The notes beneath the pieces were generated by a model. That model was not told the origin of the DNA and did not search any database. It was given only the letters and a program-made list of their open reading frames with translations. From assembly GCA_032251145.1 (NCBI GenBank), contig JAVVER010000153.1:1-5986 (forward strand): a DNA stretch of 5,986 bases, in the 5' to 3' direction. The DNA is from BRH-c54 sp032251145. Its GTDB lineage: Bacteria > Bacteroidota > Bacteroidia > Flavobacteriales_E > Vicingaceae. Made by a program: the position numbers and the translations under genes. The first letter of the stretch is position 1; each line of letters begins with the position of its first letter. Below, piece by piece: positions 1 to 5,986 of the stretch.

Positions 1-9
1 TCTAATTTA

Positions 10-843
10 TTAACAAACAATATGTTGAATACTTTTTAAGGGGTGACTATTTATACTAAATTGAGATCTCATATTAAACAGCATTACTTTAACATTTTTA
101 GAATGAGCATAATCTATATCAGATTTAGTAATCAATTTATCATTTGCCACTATACCATATAAATTGTTTTCCTTAGCTAAATCACTTGCATAGTATATAT
201 CATTCGACTCAATAGTTAAATTTAATGAAGCATCTAATCCTTTAAAAATTTTAAGTAAGTCTAAATCGCTAGAATTTATAAAAGTATGTTGTTGATAATT
301 ATATCTGTATATTAAGTTAACAATTTCAGTAGCATAAATAAAAAAAAACTCATTAGAAGTATGTATAGACTTATCATAAAGCCATTGTCTTAAATCTAAA
401 TGAAGTTGAGGAGGATATTTTCTATTAGAAAGATAGGCTAACAATGTTGAAAAGGAAAGAATTTTTTCATTTAAAAAAACATTAACATAAACATCTTTAT
501 CAAACTTAATATCACTTAATTCAGTTAAATTGTGCTCATAAATAAACCCATAACCATTGGTAGAAGTTTCTAATTTATTATCATGATATAAAACCAATTT
601 GTAATCTTTTGTCATTTGCACATCAACTTCAACACCATCTGTATTATATACTTCTATGGCTTTTTTTATACTAGCCATAGAATTTTCGGGGAGTTGATTA
701 TAAATACTTTGAAGTCCAATACCTCCATGTCCAATACCGAATATTACACCATTATTAAGATTATTAATCACTAGATTTTCTTCTTTATTACAAGAGAATG
801 AAAAAGATAGAAGTAAAAGTAAGGTAATGAGTTTAAAATTCAT
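10..843 (-). CDS. GDPD-family (glycerophosphodiester phosphodiesterase-like) surface lipoprotein
   Basis: A 277-residue predicted lipoprotein with a GDPD TIM-barrel signature. Residues 1-17 are a hydrophobic signal peptide ending in SFS-C18, a lipobox. The next residues, NKEE, resemble the K-(D/E)-(D/E) surface-export signal of Bacteroidota lipoproteins, so outer-leaflet display is inferred. GDPD landmarks in order: GHGG with H39, PEN at 52-54, E72-x-D74 (metal ligands in the family), TKD at 78-80, H87-D88, and an LTEL stretch at 106-109. The family hydrolyses glycerophosphodiesters to glycerol-3-phosphate and an alcohol. Two motifs are altered: the usual HRG is HGG, so the conserved Arg is missing, and the usual hydrophobic-E-x-K strand is LDLR at 149-152. 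Activity and substrate are therefore uncertain. The end (KVMLF at 252-256, then SIQ) sits where family members normally finish, so the protein looks complete. The ATG at 843-841 overlaps the upstream barrel gene by 11 bases and gives an ideal signal peptide. Confidence is high for the fold and lower for enzymatic function. Confidence 0.82.
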   Translation of the reverse strand: MNFKLITLLLLLSFSFSCNKEENLVINNLNNGVIFGIGHGGIGLQSIYNQLPENSMASIKKAIEVYNTDGVEVDVQMTKDYKLVLYHDNKLETSTNGYGFIYEHNLTELSDIKFDKDVYVNVFLNEKILSFSTLLAYLSNRKYPPQLHLDLRQWLYDKSIHTSNEFFFIYATEIVNLIYRYNYQQHTFINSSDLDLLKIFKGLDASLNLTIESNDIYYASDLAKENNLYGIVANDKLITKSDIDYAHSKNVKVMLFNMRSQFSINSHPLKSIQHIVC

Positions 844-1408
844 AACTGATAATGATTTTTAGTTTCATATTATACCCATTTAAAGATGAGTGAGTTTCTT
901 CAGAAAAATCATAGAATCGCTCTAAGTAGCCTCCAAAACCTATAGAATTTCCAATCCAAAAGCTATTAAACATATTAATTAAATATCCATTACTAATAAA
1001 AAATTCATGAAGCATATTGTTATTCTCTCCAAACCTAGTTTTTACTTTATATCTTACATTACTATAATTAATATTAATAAAAGATTTTATTTTTTTATTT
1101 TCTAATATAAAGTATTTGTAATCAACTATTAACCCTAAAGAGTTATTGTGTGGAAAATAACTAGATTGAAAAGAAACTTTTGTACCTATACCAAGGGTAT
1201 GTTTTTTATGGAAAATATTAAATTGCACTCCCCAGTTTATACCTGAATAACTTATAAAAGAAGAAGTTTCTGCTCCAAATCGAAATAATTTTTCATTTTG
1301 TTCTTGAGCAATTAGAGAACTTTTAAAAATTACAATACAGCAGAAAAGCAGAATAAAATGATATTTTAATTTTTTAAAGAAATAATATGTAAGTGAAAAT
1401 AATATCAT
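833..1408 (-). CDS. Small predicted outer-membrane beta-barrel protein, function unknown
   Basis: I do not recognise a named family in this 191-residue protein. It has a long N-terminal export signal: basic KKLK at 12-15, a hydrophobic core at about 17-29, and a likely signal peptidase I site after A34 (LIA, then QEQ). The rest alternates polar and hydrophobic/aromatic residues in about eight stretches (roughly 41-52, 56-66, 69-81, 89-101, 108-121, 133-146, 149-164 and 179-191). It ends in SYEF with a C-terminal Phe, the usual outer-membrane barrel-assembly signature. The size suits an eight-stranded barrel. The ATG at 1408-1406 is preceded two codons upstream by an in-frame TAG, and the next Met is far inside, so this start is well supported. 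The gene overlaps the downstream GDPD-like lipoprotein gene by 11 bases, which suggests co-transcription and translational coupling. The DNA is markedly AT-rich. It could instead be a periplasmic beta-rich protein; the barrel call rests on strand pattern and C-terminus only. Confidence 0.72.
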   Translation of the reverse strand: MILFSLTYYFFKKLKYHFILLFCCIVIFKSSLIAQEQNEKLFRFGAETSSFISYSGINWGVQFNIFHKKHTLGIGTKVSFQSSYFPHNNSLGLIVDYKYFILENKKIKSFININYSNVRYKVKTRFGENNNMLHEFFISNGYLINMFNSFWIGNSIGFGGYLERFYDFSEETHSSLNGYNMKLKIIISYEF

Positions 1409-1440
1409 TAGTAGCTAAAAATTAGAAGAATGCAAATATT

Positions 1441-1463
1441 AAAAAGAATATTTTCTATTCTTT
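1441..1463 (-). terminator. Weak AT-rich hairpin spanning the protease stop codon
   Basis: A perfect 8-base inverted repeat (AAAGAATA / TATTCTTT, 1463-1456 and 1450-1443 as read on the minus strand) encloses a 5-base loop, followed by two T residues (then AA). The protease TAG stop (1457-1455) lies at the stem/loop boundary. There is only one G-C pair in the stem and the T-run is short, so termination would be weak at best; some read-through into the barrel gene 46 bases downstream is plausible. Confidence 0.3.
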
Positions 1464-3689
1464 AACAATCTTAAATACTTTATTTCCTAAGTTATTACGA
1501 AAGTGAATAAAGTAAATTCCGTTACTTAAGTGGCTTAAATTTAGTTGAGTATTTTGACTGTTTATTCTTTGGGTTATTAAACTTCTACCTGTCATATCAA
1601 TAACATCAATGCTTGCATTAGTAAGTTGATTGTTACCAACATCTATAGTAATAATATTTTGAGTAGGGTTGGGGTAAACCAATAAATAACTTAACTCATT
1701 TTCATTTATTCCTACAGATGCATTACCTAAGCAAAAAGGCTCAACTAAACTATCTCCACTAAAGGTATTATTAAAAAACAAAGTATCTCCTGTTGCTGTT
1801 TCTGTAAGGAGTATAGAACCACTGCCAAAACCACAGCAAAAACCATCTCCAAATGCATCATAGAGAATAAAAGTATAGCATTTTTCTTCTAAGCATATAT
1901 CCTGATTAAATGTATCTCCTCCAGTTGTGTTTGGATATCCACCACCACTTGCAACGATAGCTCCAGAACTATCTCTTACTGCCCAACTGGTTTCTGAACC
2001 AAAATTGTCGGTAGTTAATTCTAAAGAAGCAAACATGGGCTGTGGTGTGGCTGTAAATAAATACGTTATGGTATCATTAACTGTATTTTGGTCGGATGAA
2101 CTATTTGGATTAGAAGTGAACACTGTGTAGGTGTGACTTCCGCCACTTAATCCAGAAAGTGCAGGTAAAGTTAAGTTAATAGATTGGTAAGGAGCTAAAC
2201 TTCCTGTCCAAGGAACAGTGCTTGGCGTATTACCATCTAAACTAATGTTTATGGTTAAACTAGTTAAAGTAGAATTGCCTTTATTAATAAAAGTAATTGT
2301 TGGTGAAGCTGTATCTCCACAAATGTTTTTTTCTATTCCTGTAATACTTAAAGCAGCAGCATCTAAAGCATAATAACTACCATTGGGGTCGTATCCGTTT
2401 ATTTCGGTTAAGCCAGAATTGTTAGGATCTAACCAATATTTTAATTGCCTAAGTGTATCATTGTTAGTGTCCCAAGAGAATGAAAATTTACCATAATAAT
2501 CAAATTCATCATTTCCACAAGCAGCGTTTCCGCCATGTAATTGACCAACAATTCTGTGGTTATGGTCGAATAAAGGCGAACCAGAAGAGCCTCCTTCGGT
2601 AGTTCCTGTGTTCCAATCTAAAACTTGCCAATGGTCATTTCCTGTTGCATAATATCCGGAAGAAACAGCAGGTTCATAATCATGCGATATTTTTTTTACA
2701 TCACCGCTAGGGTGATGAATGCCTGTAGAGTTTTGAGCAGGGCTATTGTTGGCATTCCATCCGGCATAAAAAACATTATAATTTGTAGGTGGAGTAGCAG
2801 ATAGTTTTACCAAGAAAAAGTCTGAAGGAGTGTTATTAGCGATAATAGTTGCACCACTAATGGTATTTGTTGTTGGTCCATCAATATTAGTAGCGCATTG
2901 TGGCGATTGATAATTAAACATAAAAATATTATTAGTAGCTGGATTACAATGGTTGGCTGTCAACACATAAGGAGTTCCGTCATTTGCAGTATTGTTAATT
3001 AATGCTCCTGAACACATTCTGCTATTTCCAGATGTTAGTTGCATTACTATAGAGCGAATTTCATCGCCCCAAATTGCAGTATCGCAAACAGCATTTACAT
3101 TACACGCACCAGAACTTCCAAATGCTTTCATTTTGCTAAATAAATCTCTGTAACCATGAACAACGGATGCTAATTCTATAATTCCCTGACCATTAACACT
3201 GGCAGGTTCGTAATATTCTAAGGTAACGGTTTCTCCTTTAGTTAAAAAAGTAGAGAATTCCATATTTTCTTTATTGTTTGCACTGGTAAATGCTCCTAAC
3301 ACATTTTTATTGTTATATAAAAAGAAGGTAGCATTTTCAGGCAAAAAGAATTTTTGATAATTAATATTAATGGATAAAGCTCCCGAAATTTCAATAGTTA
3401 ATCTCCAAATTCTATCACCATTAGGAAGGTTTTCCCATAAACCACTATTATTGAGCGATAAATTTACTGGAATTTCCACTCCAAATCTCCAAGGAATATC
3501 TTTGTGTTGATCTGCAACAGCATCTTCTGCTCTTATTGGAGTTAAATTAATAGCTGGAGCAACATAAACAGGAATATTGTTTGATAATGTAGCTGTTGTT
3601 TGGCTATATGGTTGTCCGCCTTGACTAATTTGACCTGACACAGATAGTGAAAGAAGCATTGCAAATAATGGTAGTAGAATTTTTTTCAT
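1455..3689 (-). CDS. Secreted lysyl endopeptidase-like serine protease (S1 type) with T9SS type A sorting domain
   Basis: A complete 744-residue preproprotease, predicted to be secreted and to cleave after Lys. Layout: signal peptide 1-19; propeptide about 20-190; trypsin-fold catalytic domain about 191-435; CARDB-like Ig domain about 440-547; Cys-rich beta domain about 552-655 (GDGFCCG at 614-620); T9SS type A sorting domain about 668-744 (YPNP at 672-675, NGIYF at 723-727). The triad is H247 (TANHC), D290 (PSDF) and S369 (GSSGSP). The order and spacing of the six cysteines (196, 202, 226, 248, 265, 391) match those I recall for Achromobacter protease I. So do GQLHGG with H385, and D397 before YYG, the position of the Lys-selecting Asp. 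The domain closes with WLDP at 419-422, also as in that enzyme. The T9SS domain implies export across the outer membrane, then anchoring or release. The ATG at 3689-3687 gives a canonical MKK signal peptide. The gene follows a strong terminator, so it probably has its own promoter. Confidence 0.93.
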   Translation of the reverse strand: MKKILLPLFAMLLSLSVSGQISQGGQPYSQTTATLSNNIPVYVAPAINLTPIRAEDAVADQHKDIPWRFGVEIPVNLSLNNSGLWENLPNGDRIWRLTIEISGALSININYQKFFLPENATFFLYNNKNVLGAFTSANNKENMEFSTFLTKGETVTLEYYEPASVNGQGIIELASVVHGYRDLFSKMKAFGSSGACNVNAVCDTAIWGDEIRSIVMQLTSGNSRMCSGALINNTANDGTPYVLTANHCNPATNNIFMFNYQSPQCATNIDGPTTNTISGATIIANNTPSDFFLVKLSATPPTNYNVFYAGWNANNSPAQNSTGIHHPSGDVKKISHDYEPAVSSGYYATGNDHWQVLDWNTGTTEGGSSGSPLFDHNHRIVGQLHGGNAACGNDEFDYYGKFSFSWDTNNDTLRQLKYWLDPNNSGLTEINGYDPNGSYYALDAAALSITGIEKNICGDTASPTITFINKGNSTLTSLTINISLDGNTPSTVPWTGSLAPYQSINLTLPALSGLSGGSHTYTVFTSNPNSSSDQNTVNDTITYLFTATPQPMFASLELTTDNFGSETSWAVRDSSGAIVASGGGYPNTTGGDTFNQDICLEEKCYTFILYDAFGDGFCCGFGSGSILLTETATGDTLFFNNTFSGDSLVEPFCLGNASVGINENELSYLLVYPNPTQNIITIDVGNNQLTNASIDVIDMTGRSLITQRINSQNTQLNLSHLSNGIYFIHFRNNLGNKVFKIVKE

Positions 3690-3703
3690 AGTAATTTTTA
3701 TAA

Positions 3704-3733
3704 TAAGTATAAAGTTACTGAAAAAATTGACAA
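3704..3733 (-). promoter_or_regulatory. Possible Bacteroidota-type promoter for the protease gene
   Basis: Between the upstream terminator and the protease ATG, the minus strand carries TTG at 3733-3731. After a 19-base spacer comes TATACTTA at 3711-3704, a partial match to the Bacteroidota -7 element TAnnTTTG. An overlapping TAACTTTA (3717-3710) matches the -7 element better (one mismatch) but sits only 13 bases from the TTG. A promoter is expected here because the preceding terminator isolates the gene; its exact position is a guess. The leader just before the ATG is AT-rich with no Shine-Dalgarno, as is normal in this phylum. Confidence 0.28.
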
Positions 3734-3766
3734 AAAAAACCGTAGCATTAAAATATTGCTACGGTT
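3732..3766 (-). terminator. Strong Rho-independent terminator of the beta-helix protein gene
   Basis: On the minus strand a perfect 10-bp stem, AACCGTAGCA (3766-3757) with TGCTACGGTT (3747-3738), encloses a 9-base AT loop and is followed directly by six more T residues (3737-3732). It begins 26 bases downstream of the TAA stop of the beta-helix gene. The plus-strand reading has no T-run after the stem, so it should act only on leftward transcription. It separates the beta-helix gene from the protease gene. Confidence 0.9.
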
Positions 3767-3791
3767 CTTAATTTCAAGAAAAACAATCAAA

Positions 3792-5986
3792 TTACTCCAC
3801 CACCAACTTACCACTCTGCACCATTTTATCATTTTGTAAGACATTGTAAAAATACAAACCAGATGATAATTGGTTGATGTCTATTTGGTTATTAGTACTA
3901 TTGATGGTTTTGTTAAGTAACACTCTACCCATCACATCCATAATTTCAAGAGATATAGCTCCATCTTTAGTAGCTAAATTATGGCTAATAGTTAAATTAT
4001 CGTTAGCTGGGTTAGGGAATACGTTAACAAAACTATCCTTGTTGGTAGTTTTTGTTTCTTCATCATTTGCTAAACGAGCTTTACTACTTGTTGGAATAAC
4101 TACCTCAATAGTTTCTTCATAAGTAGCTAACCCTAAACTTATCAATAAAGCACGAGCAGAAGCTACTGCTGAGTTTTCGTTGGGATGATTAGCAAGGTCT
4201 TTTACTTTTTCCAATAAAACACTATCTTTAAGTAATGCTTTATTTTGTTTTGGATGTTGCTTTAAAGTAATGGTAATGTTGCTAAACTCAGCAAATTGCC
4301 CATTGTTTGGTTTACTTTGCAATTGAGCAATTTTACTTTGAGCTGCTCCAATATTACCAGTTGCAATATACAACCCGGTAAGTAATTGTTCATCTGCATT
4401 AGTATTGTAGGCAGCATGTTGTTTTAAGAAGTCTATTACTTCTAATTTGCCATCGCTGTTTTTACTATTCAACAACATATCTTGCATGATGTAGCTTCTC
4501 GTGCGTTGCATTTGACTTTTTACAACCGCTAAATCTTGCTCTAAGGTTTTTAACAACGAAGTATCTTTAGAAGAAGTTGTCATTAAATCATTAATACTAT
4601 CATACTGGGTTTCTTGATAAGCTAAATTTCCAGGAAAAAATATTCCACCGCCACCTTGTCTGTTAGGACAAGAATTGTTGTAGTTAAAAGTAGGGAGGTT
4701 GATACATTCTTGTTTTGCAGTATTTAAAATGTTAAAATAACCATTACGAGGCTCTAGATTAGAACTGTTTGGGCTATATCTGTAAGTTGGTACTCCCAAA
4801 GAAGAAGTTTCTGCCCAAAAATCACCGTATTGAGCAGTATAGGAAAAATCATTATTAGAAGGTCCTGTTGCCGTCAAACAATTTCCATGGTCGTCTGCAA
4901 CCATTCCTGAAGAAATCAAAATATCATAGTCAACAATACTTTCATAATTGTTACATCTAAACTCTAAACCAACTCCGTTACCTATATTGTCTCCATTAGT
5001 GTTGGCTGCTTGTGAGCCAACTACTAAGTTGCTAAAATCATTTCTATAAATTTCGTTGGCAGCTGTTCCTGAATTGTTGACATAAACACCAACATAACCA
5101 CCATAAGAAGAGGTAAAGTTATTGTTTTCAACGGTATATCCGCTGCAATTCCATAGGTATAAACCGTAGGAGAAATTACTGGGAGAAACTGAAGCTCCTA
5201 TATCAAAATCATTTTCAGTAATTTTTGCTGCATCCATATTAAAAATAAAAATAGACTTAAAATTGTTGTTGAAATTGGTTTTATTAATAAAAGCGACTTT
5301 AGTTCTTATTGTATTTAAAGCTACTATACCATCAGTAAGGTTGGTAAAATTAGATTCATCAAAAACTGAACAAGGAATAGTCATGTTTGCACATCGGGCT
5401 TGAACGGTAAATTTTGAGGTATAACTTACAATACCTTGTCCTCTCCCTGTGTAAGGATATACAGTTCCAGAAACATCTGTATTTTCAAAGTCGCAACCAG
5501 AAAAAGTAATGCCTGTAACTTCATTCAATGTGGCATGTATTATACTATTATTTAAAGAAGGATTATTTAAAGACGCATCGGTAATAAACGTTACATCGCT
5601 AAAATAGGATTGGTCGTTAAGTTGACTACTACCGAAAACCGATTGAAAAGGATTAAATACTACATCTCTGTAATTATTTCTAAATGTAGTACCTGTATTT
5701 GCCTGAATAATACCTCCATTGTTAGCACTAGTAGCGTGTTTAAAATTAACAGCTCCCTCTATAGCGTGTTCAATTATAGAACTGTTTTGAGCTATAAATC
5801 TACCCGAAACCGCTGGTTGAAAAGTTCCTGTTCCTATTCCCCAAACTTCTACTCCTAGCCACATTAGGTTGTCTCCACCACAATCGTTATAAACAGTAAG
5901 TGTAGTACCATTAATGGTTAATCTTGCTCCATTTTCTACAATAAGCCTTGCGTTAACATCAAATTCAAATCGCATGTTGTTTATGG
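3792..5986 (-). CDS. Secreted parallel beta-helix protein with T9SS type A sorting domain (5' end outside the window)
   Basis: The reading frame stays open to the window edge (codons for Ile-Asn-Asn precede the first Met at 5975-5973), and that Met is not followed by a signal peptide, so the true N-terminus lies outside. Numbering from this Met, about 1-430 is rich in Asn, Gly and Thr. It shows repeated coil-like units with an N/D-x-F or N/D-F corner (F163, F210, F235, F257, F287, F314), 22-47 residues apart, each followed by a short hydrophobic strand such as GLYLW or VGVYV; this is typical of a right-handed parallel beta-helix. A Gly-rich linker (GGGG at 441-444) leads into a predicted helical, charged region, about 455-620. 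A T9SS type A sorting domain follows at about 649-727: FPNP at 653-656, MGRVLL at 682-687, SGLYFY at 705-710, and a basic end (SGKLVVE). No catalytic motif was recognised; an adhesin, matrix or polysaccharide-binding role is only a guess. A strong terminator follows the TAA stop (3794-3792). Confidence 0.85.
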   Translation of the reverse strand, partial: INNMRFEFDVNARLIVENGARLTINGTTLTVYNDCGGDNLMWLGVEVWGIGTGTFQPAVSGRFIAQNSSIIEHAIEGAVNFKHATSANNGGIIQANTGTTFRNNYRDVVFNPFQSVFGSSQLNDQSYFSDVTFITDASLNNPSLNNSIIHATLNEVTGITFSGCDFENTDVSGTVYPYTGRGQGIVSYTSKFTVQARCANMTIPCSVFDESNFTNLTDGIVALNTIRTKVAFINKTNFNNNFKSIFIFNMDAAKITENDFDIGASVSPSNFSYGLYLWNCSGYTVENNNFTSSYGGYVGVYVNNSGTAANEIYRNDFSNLVVGSQAANTNGDNIGNGVGLEFRCNNYESIVDYDILISSGMVADDHGNCLTATGPSNNDFSYTAQYGDFWAETSSLGVPTYRYSPNSSNLEPRNGYFNILNTAKQECINLPTFNYNNSCPNRQGGGGIFFPGNLAYQETQYDSINDLMTTSSKDTSLLKTLEQDLAVVKSQMQRTRSYIMQDMLLNSKNSDGKLEVIDFLKQHAAYNTNADEQLLTGLYIATGNIGAAQSKIAQLQSKPNNGQFAEFSNITITLKQHPKQNKALLKDSVLLEKVKDLANHPNENSAVASARALLISLGLATYEETIEVVIPTSSKARLANDEETKTTNKDSFVNVFPNPANDNLTISHNLATKDGAISLEIMDVMGRVLLNKTINSTNNQIDINQLSSGLYFYNVLQNDKMVQSGKLVVE

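Noticed and set aside
13..40. Frameshift or truncation at the 3' end of the GDPD-like gene
   Set aside because: The ending SIQHIVC lacks the Asp often seen near the C-terminus of GDPD relatives, but the KVMLF strand and the following helix are present and the length is normal, so there is no clear sign of breakage.
1433..1468. Promoter for the barrel gene (AATATTTG with upstream TTG)
   Set aside because: The -7-like element lacks the first T and the nearest TTG is 25 bases away, beyond the usual spacing; too weak to list as a feature.
1927..2130. Plus-strand reading frame of 67 codons
   Set aside because: It lies wholly inside the protease gene, opposite its CARDB-like and Cys-rich domains, and has no recognisable signal or domain; it is an antisense shadow.
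3874..4122. Plus-strand reading frame of 82 codons with a hydrophobic N-terminus
   Set aside because: It is antisense to the T9SS sorting domain of the beta-helix gene; its hydrophobicity is the mirror of Asn- and Lys-rich codons on the other strand.
5610..5858. Plus-strand reading frame of 82 codons
   Set aside because: It is antisense to the beta-helix coding region, Ser/Thr-rich low-complexity translation, no domain.
5973..5975. ATG as the true start of the beta-helix protein
   Set aside because: The frame continues upstream to the window edge without a stop and no signal peptide follows this Met, although the T9SS sorting domain demands one; it is an internal Met.
1..5986. CRISPR array, tRNA/rRNA gene, insertion sequence or riboswitch
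   Set aside because: No regularly spaced direct repeats, no cloverleaf or conserved rRNA stretch, no transposase motif or terminal repeats, and the two intergenic gaps (46 and 102 bases) are too short for a riboswitch besides the hairpins noted.

Overview
The window looks like chromosomal DNA of a low-GC Bacteroidota bacterium, probably a Flavobacteriia-type organism. Evidence: two genes end in type IX secretion (T9SS) type A sorting domains, one lipoprotein carries a Bacteroidota-style acidic surface-export motif behind its lipobox, Shine-Dalgarno sequences are absent, and the DNA is AT-rich. Species cannot be fixed from this sequence.

All four genes lie on the minus strand, so transcription runs from right to left. 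(1) 5986-3792: the 3' part of a gene for a large secreted protein with a parallel beta-helix region, an alpha-helical region and a T9SS sorting domain; its 5' end is beyond the window. (2) 3766-3732: a strong intrinsic terminator for that gene. (3) 3689-1455: a complete 744-residue secreted serine protease of the lysyl endopeptidase (Achromobacter protease I) type, with propeptide, catalytic domain, CARDB-like domain, a Cys-rich beta domain and a T9SS sorting domain. A weak AT-rich hairpin overlaps its stop codon. (4) 1408-833: a small predicted outer-membrane beta-barrel. (5) 843-10: a lipoprotein of the glycerophosphodiester phosphodiesterase (GDPD) fold, whose start overlaps the end of the barrel gene by 11 bases.

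Every product is predicted to be exported. The right part supplies T9SS cargo (a putative surface or matrix protein and an extracellular protease). The left part is an overlapping gene pair, probably co-transcribed, encoding an outer-membrane barrel and a surface-type lipoprotein. This pair is visibly more AT-rich than the two T9SS genes. There is no gene-free stretch over 300 bases, and I see no RNA gene, mobile element or CRISPR array. The least ordinary points are the altered active-site motifs of the GDPD-like lipoprotein, its tight coupling to an orphan barrel, and the close residue-by-residue match of the protease to the lysyl endopeptidase framework with one apparent Trp replacement.
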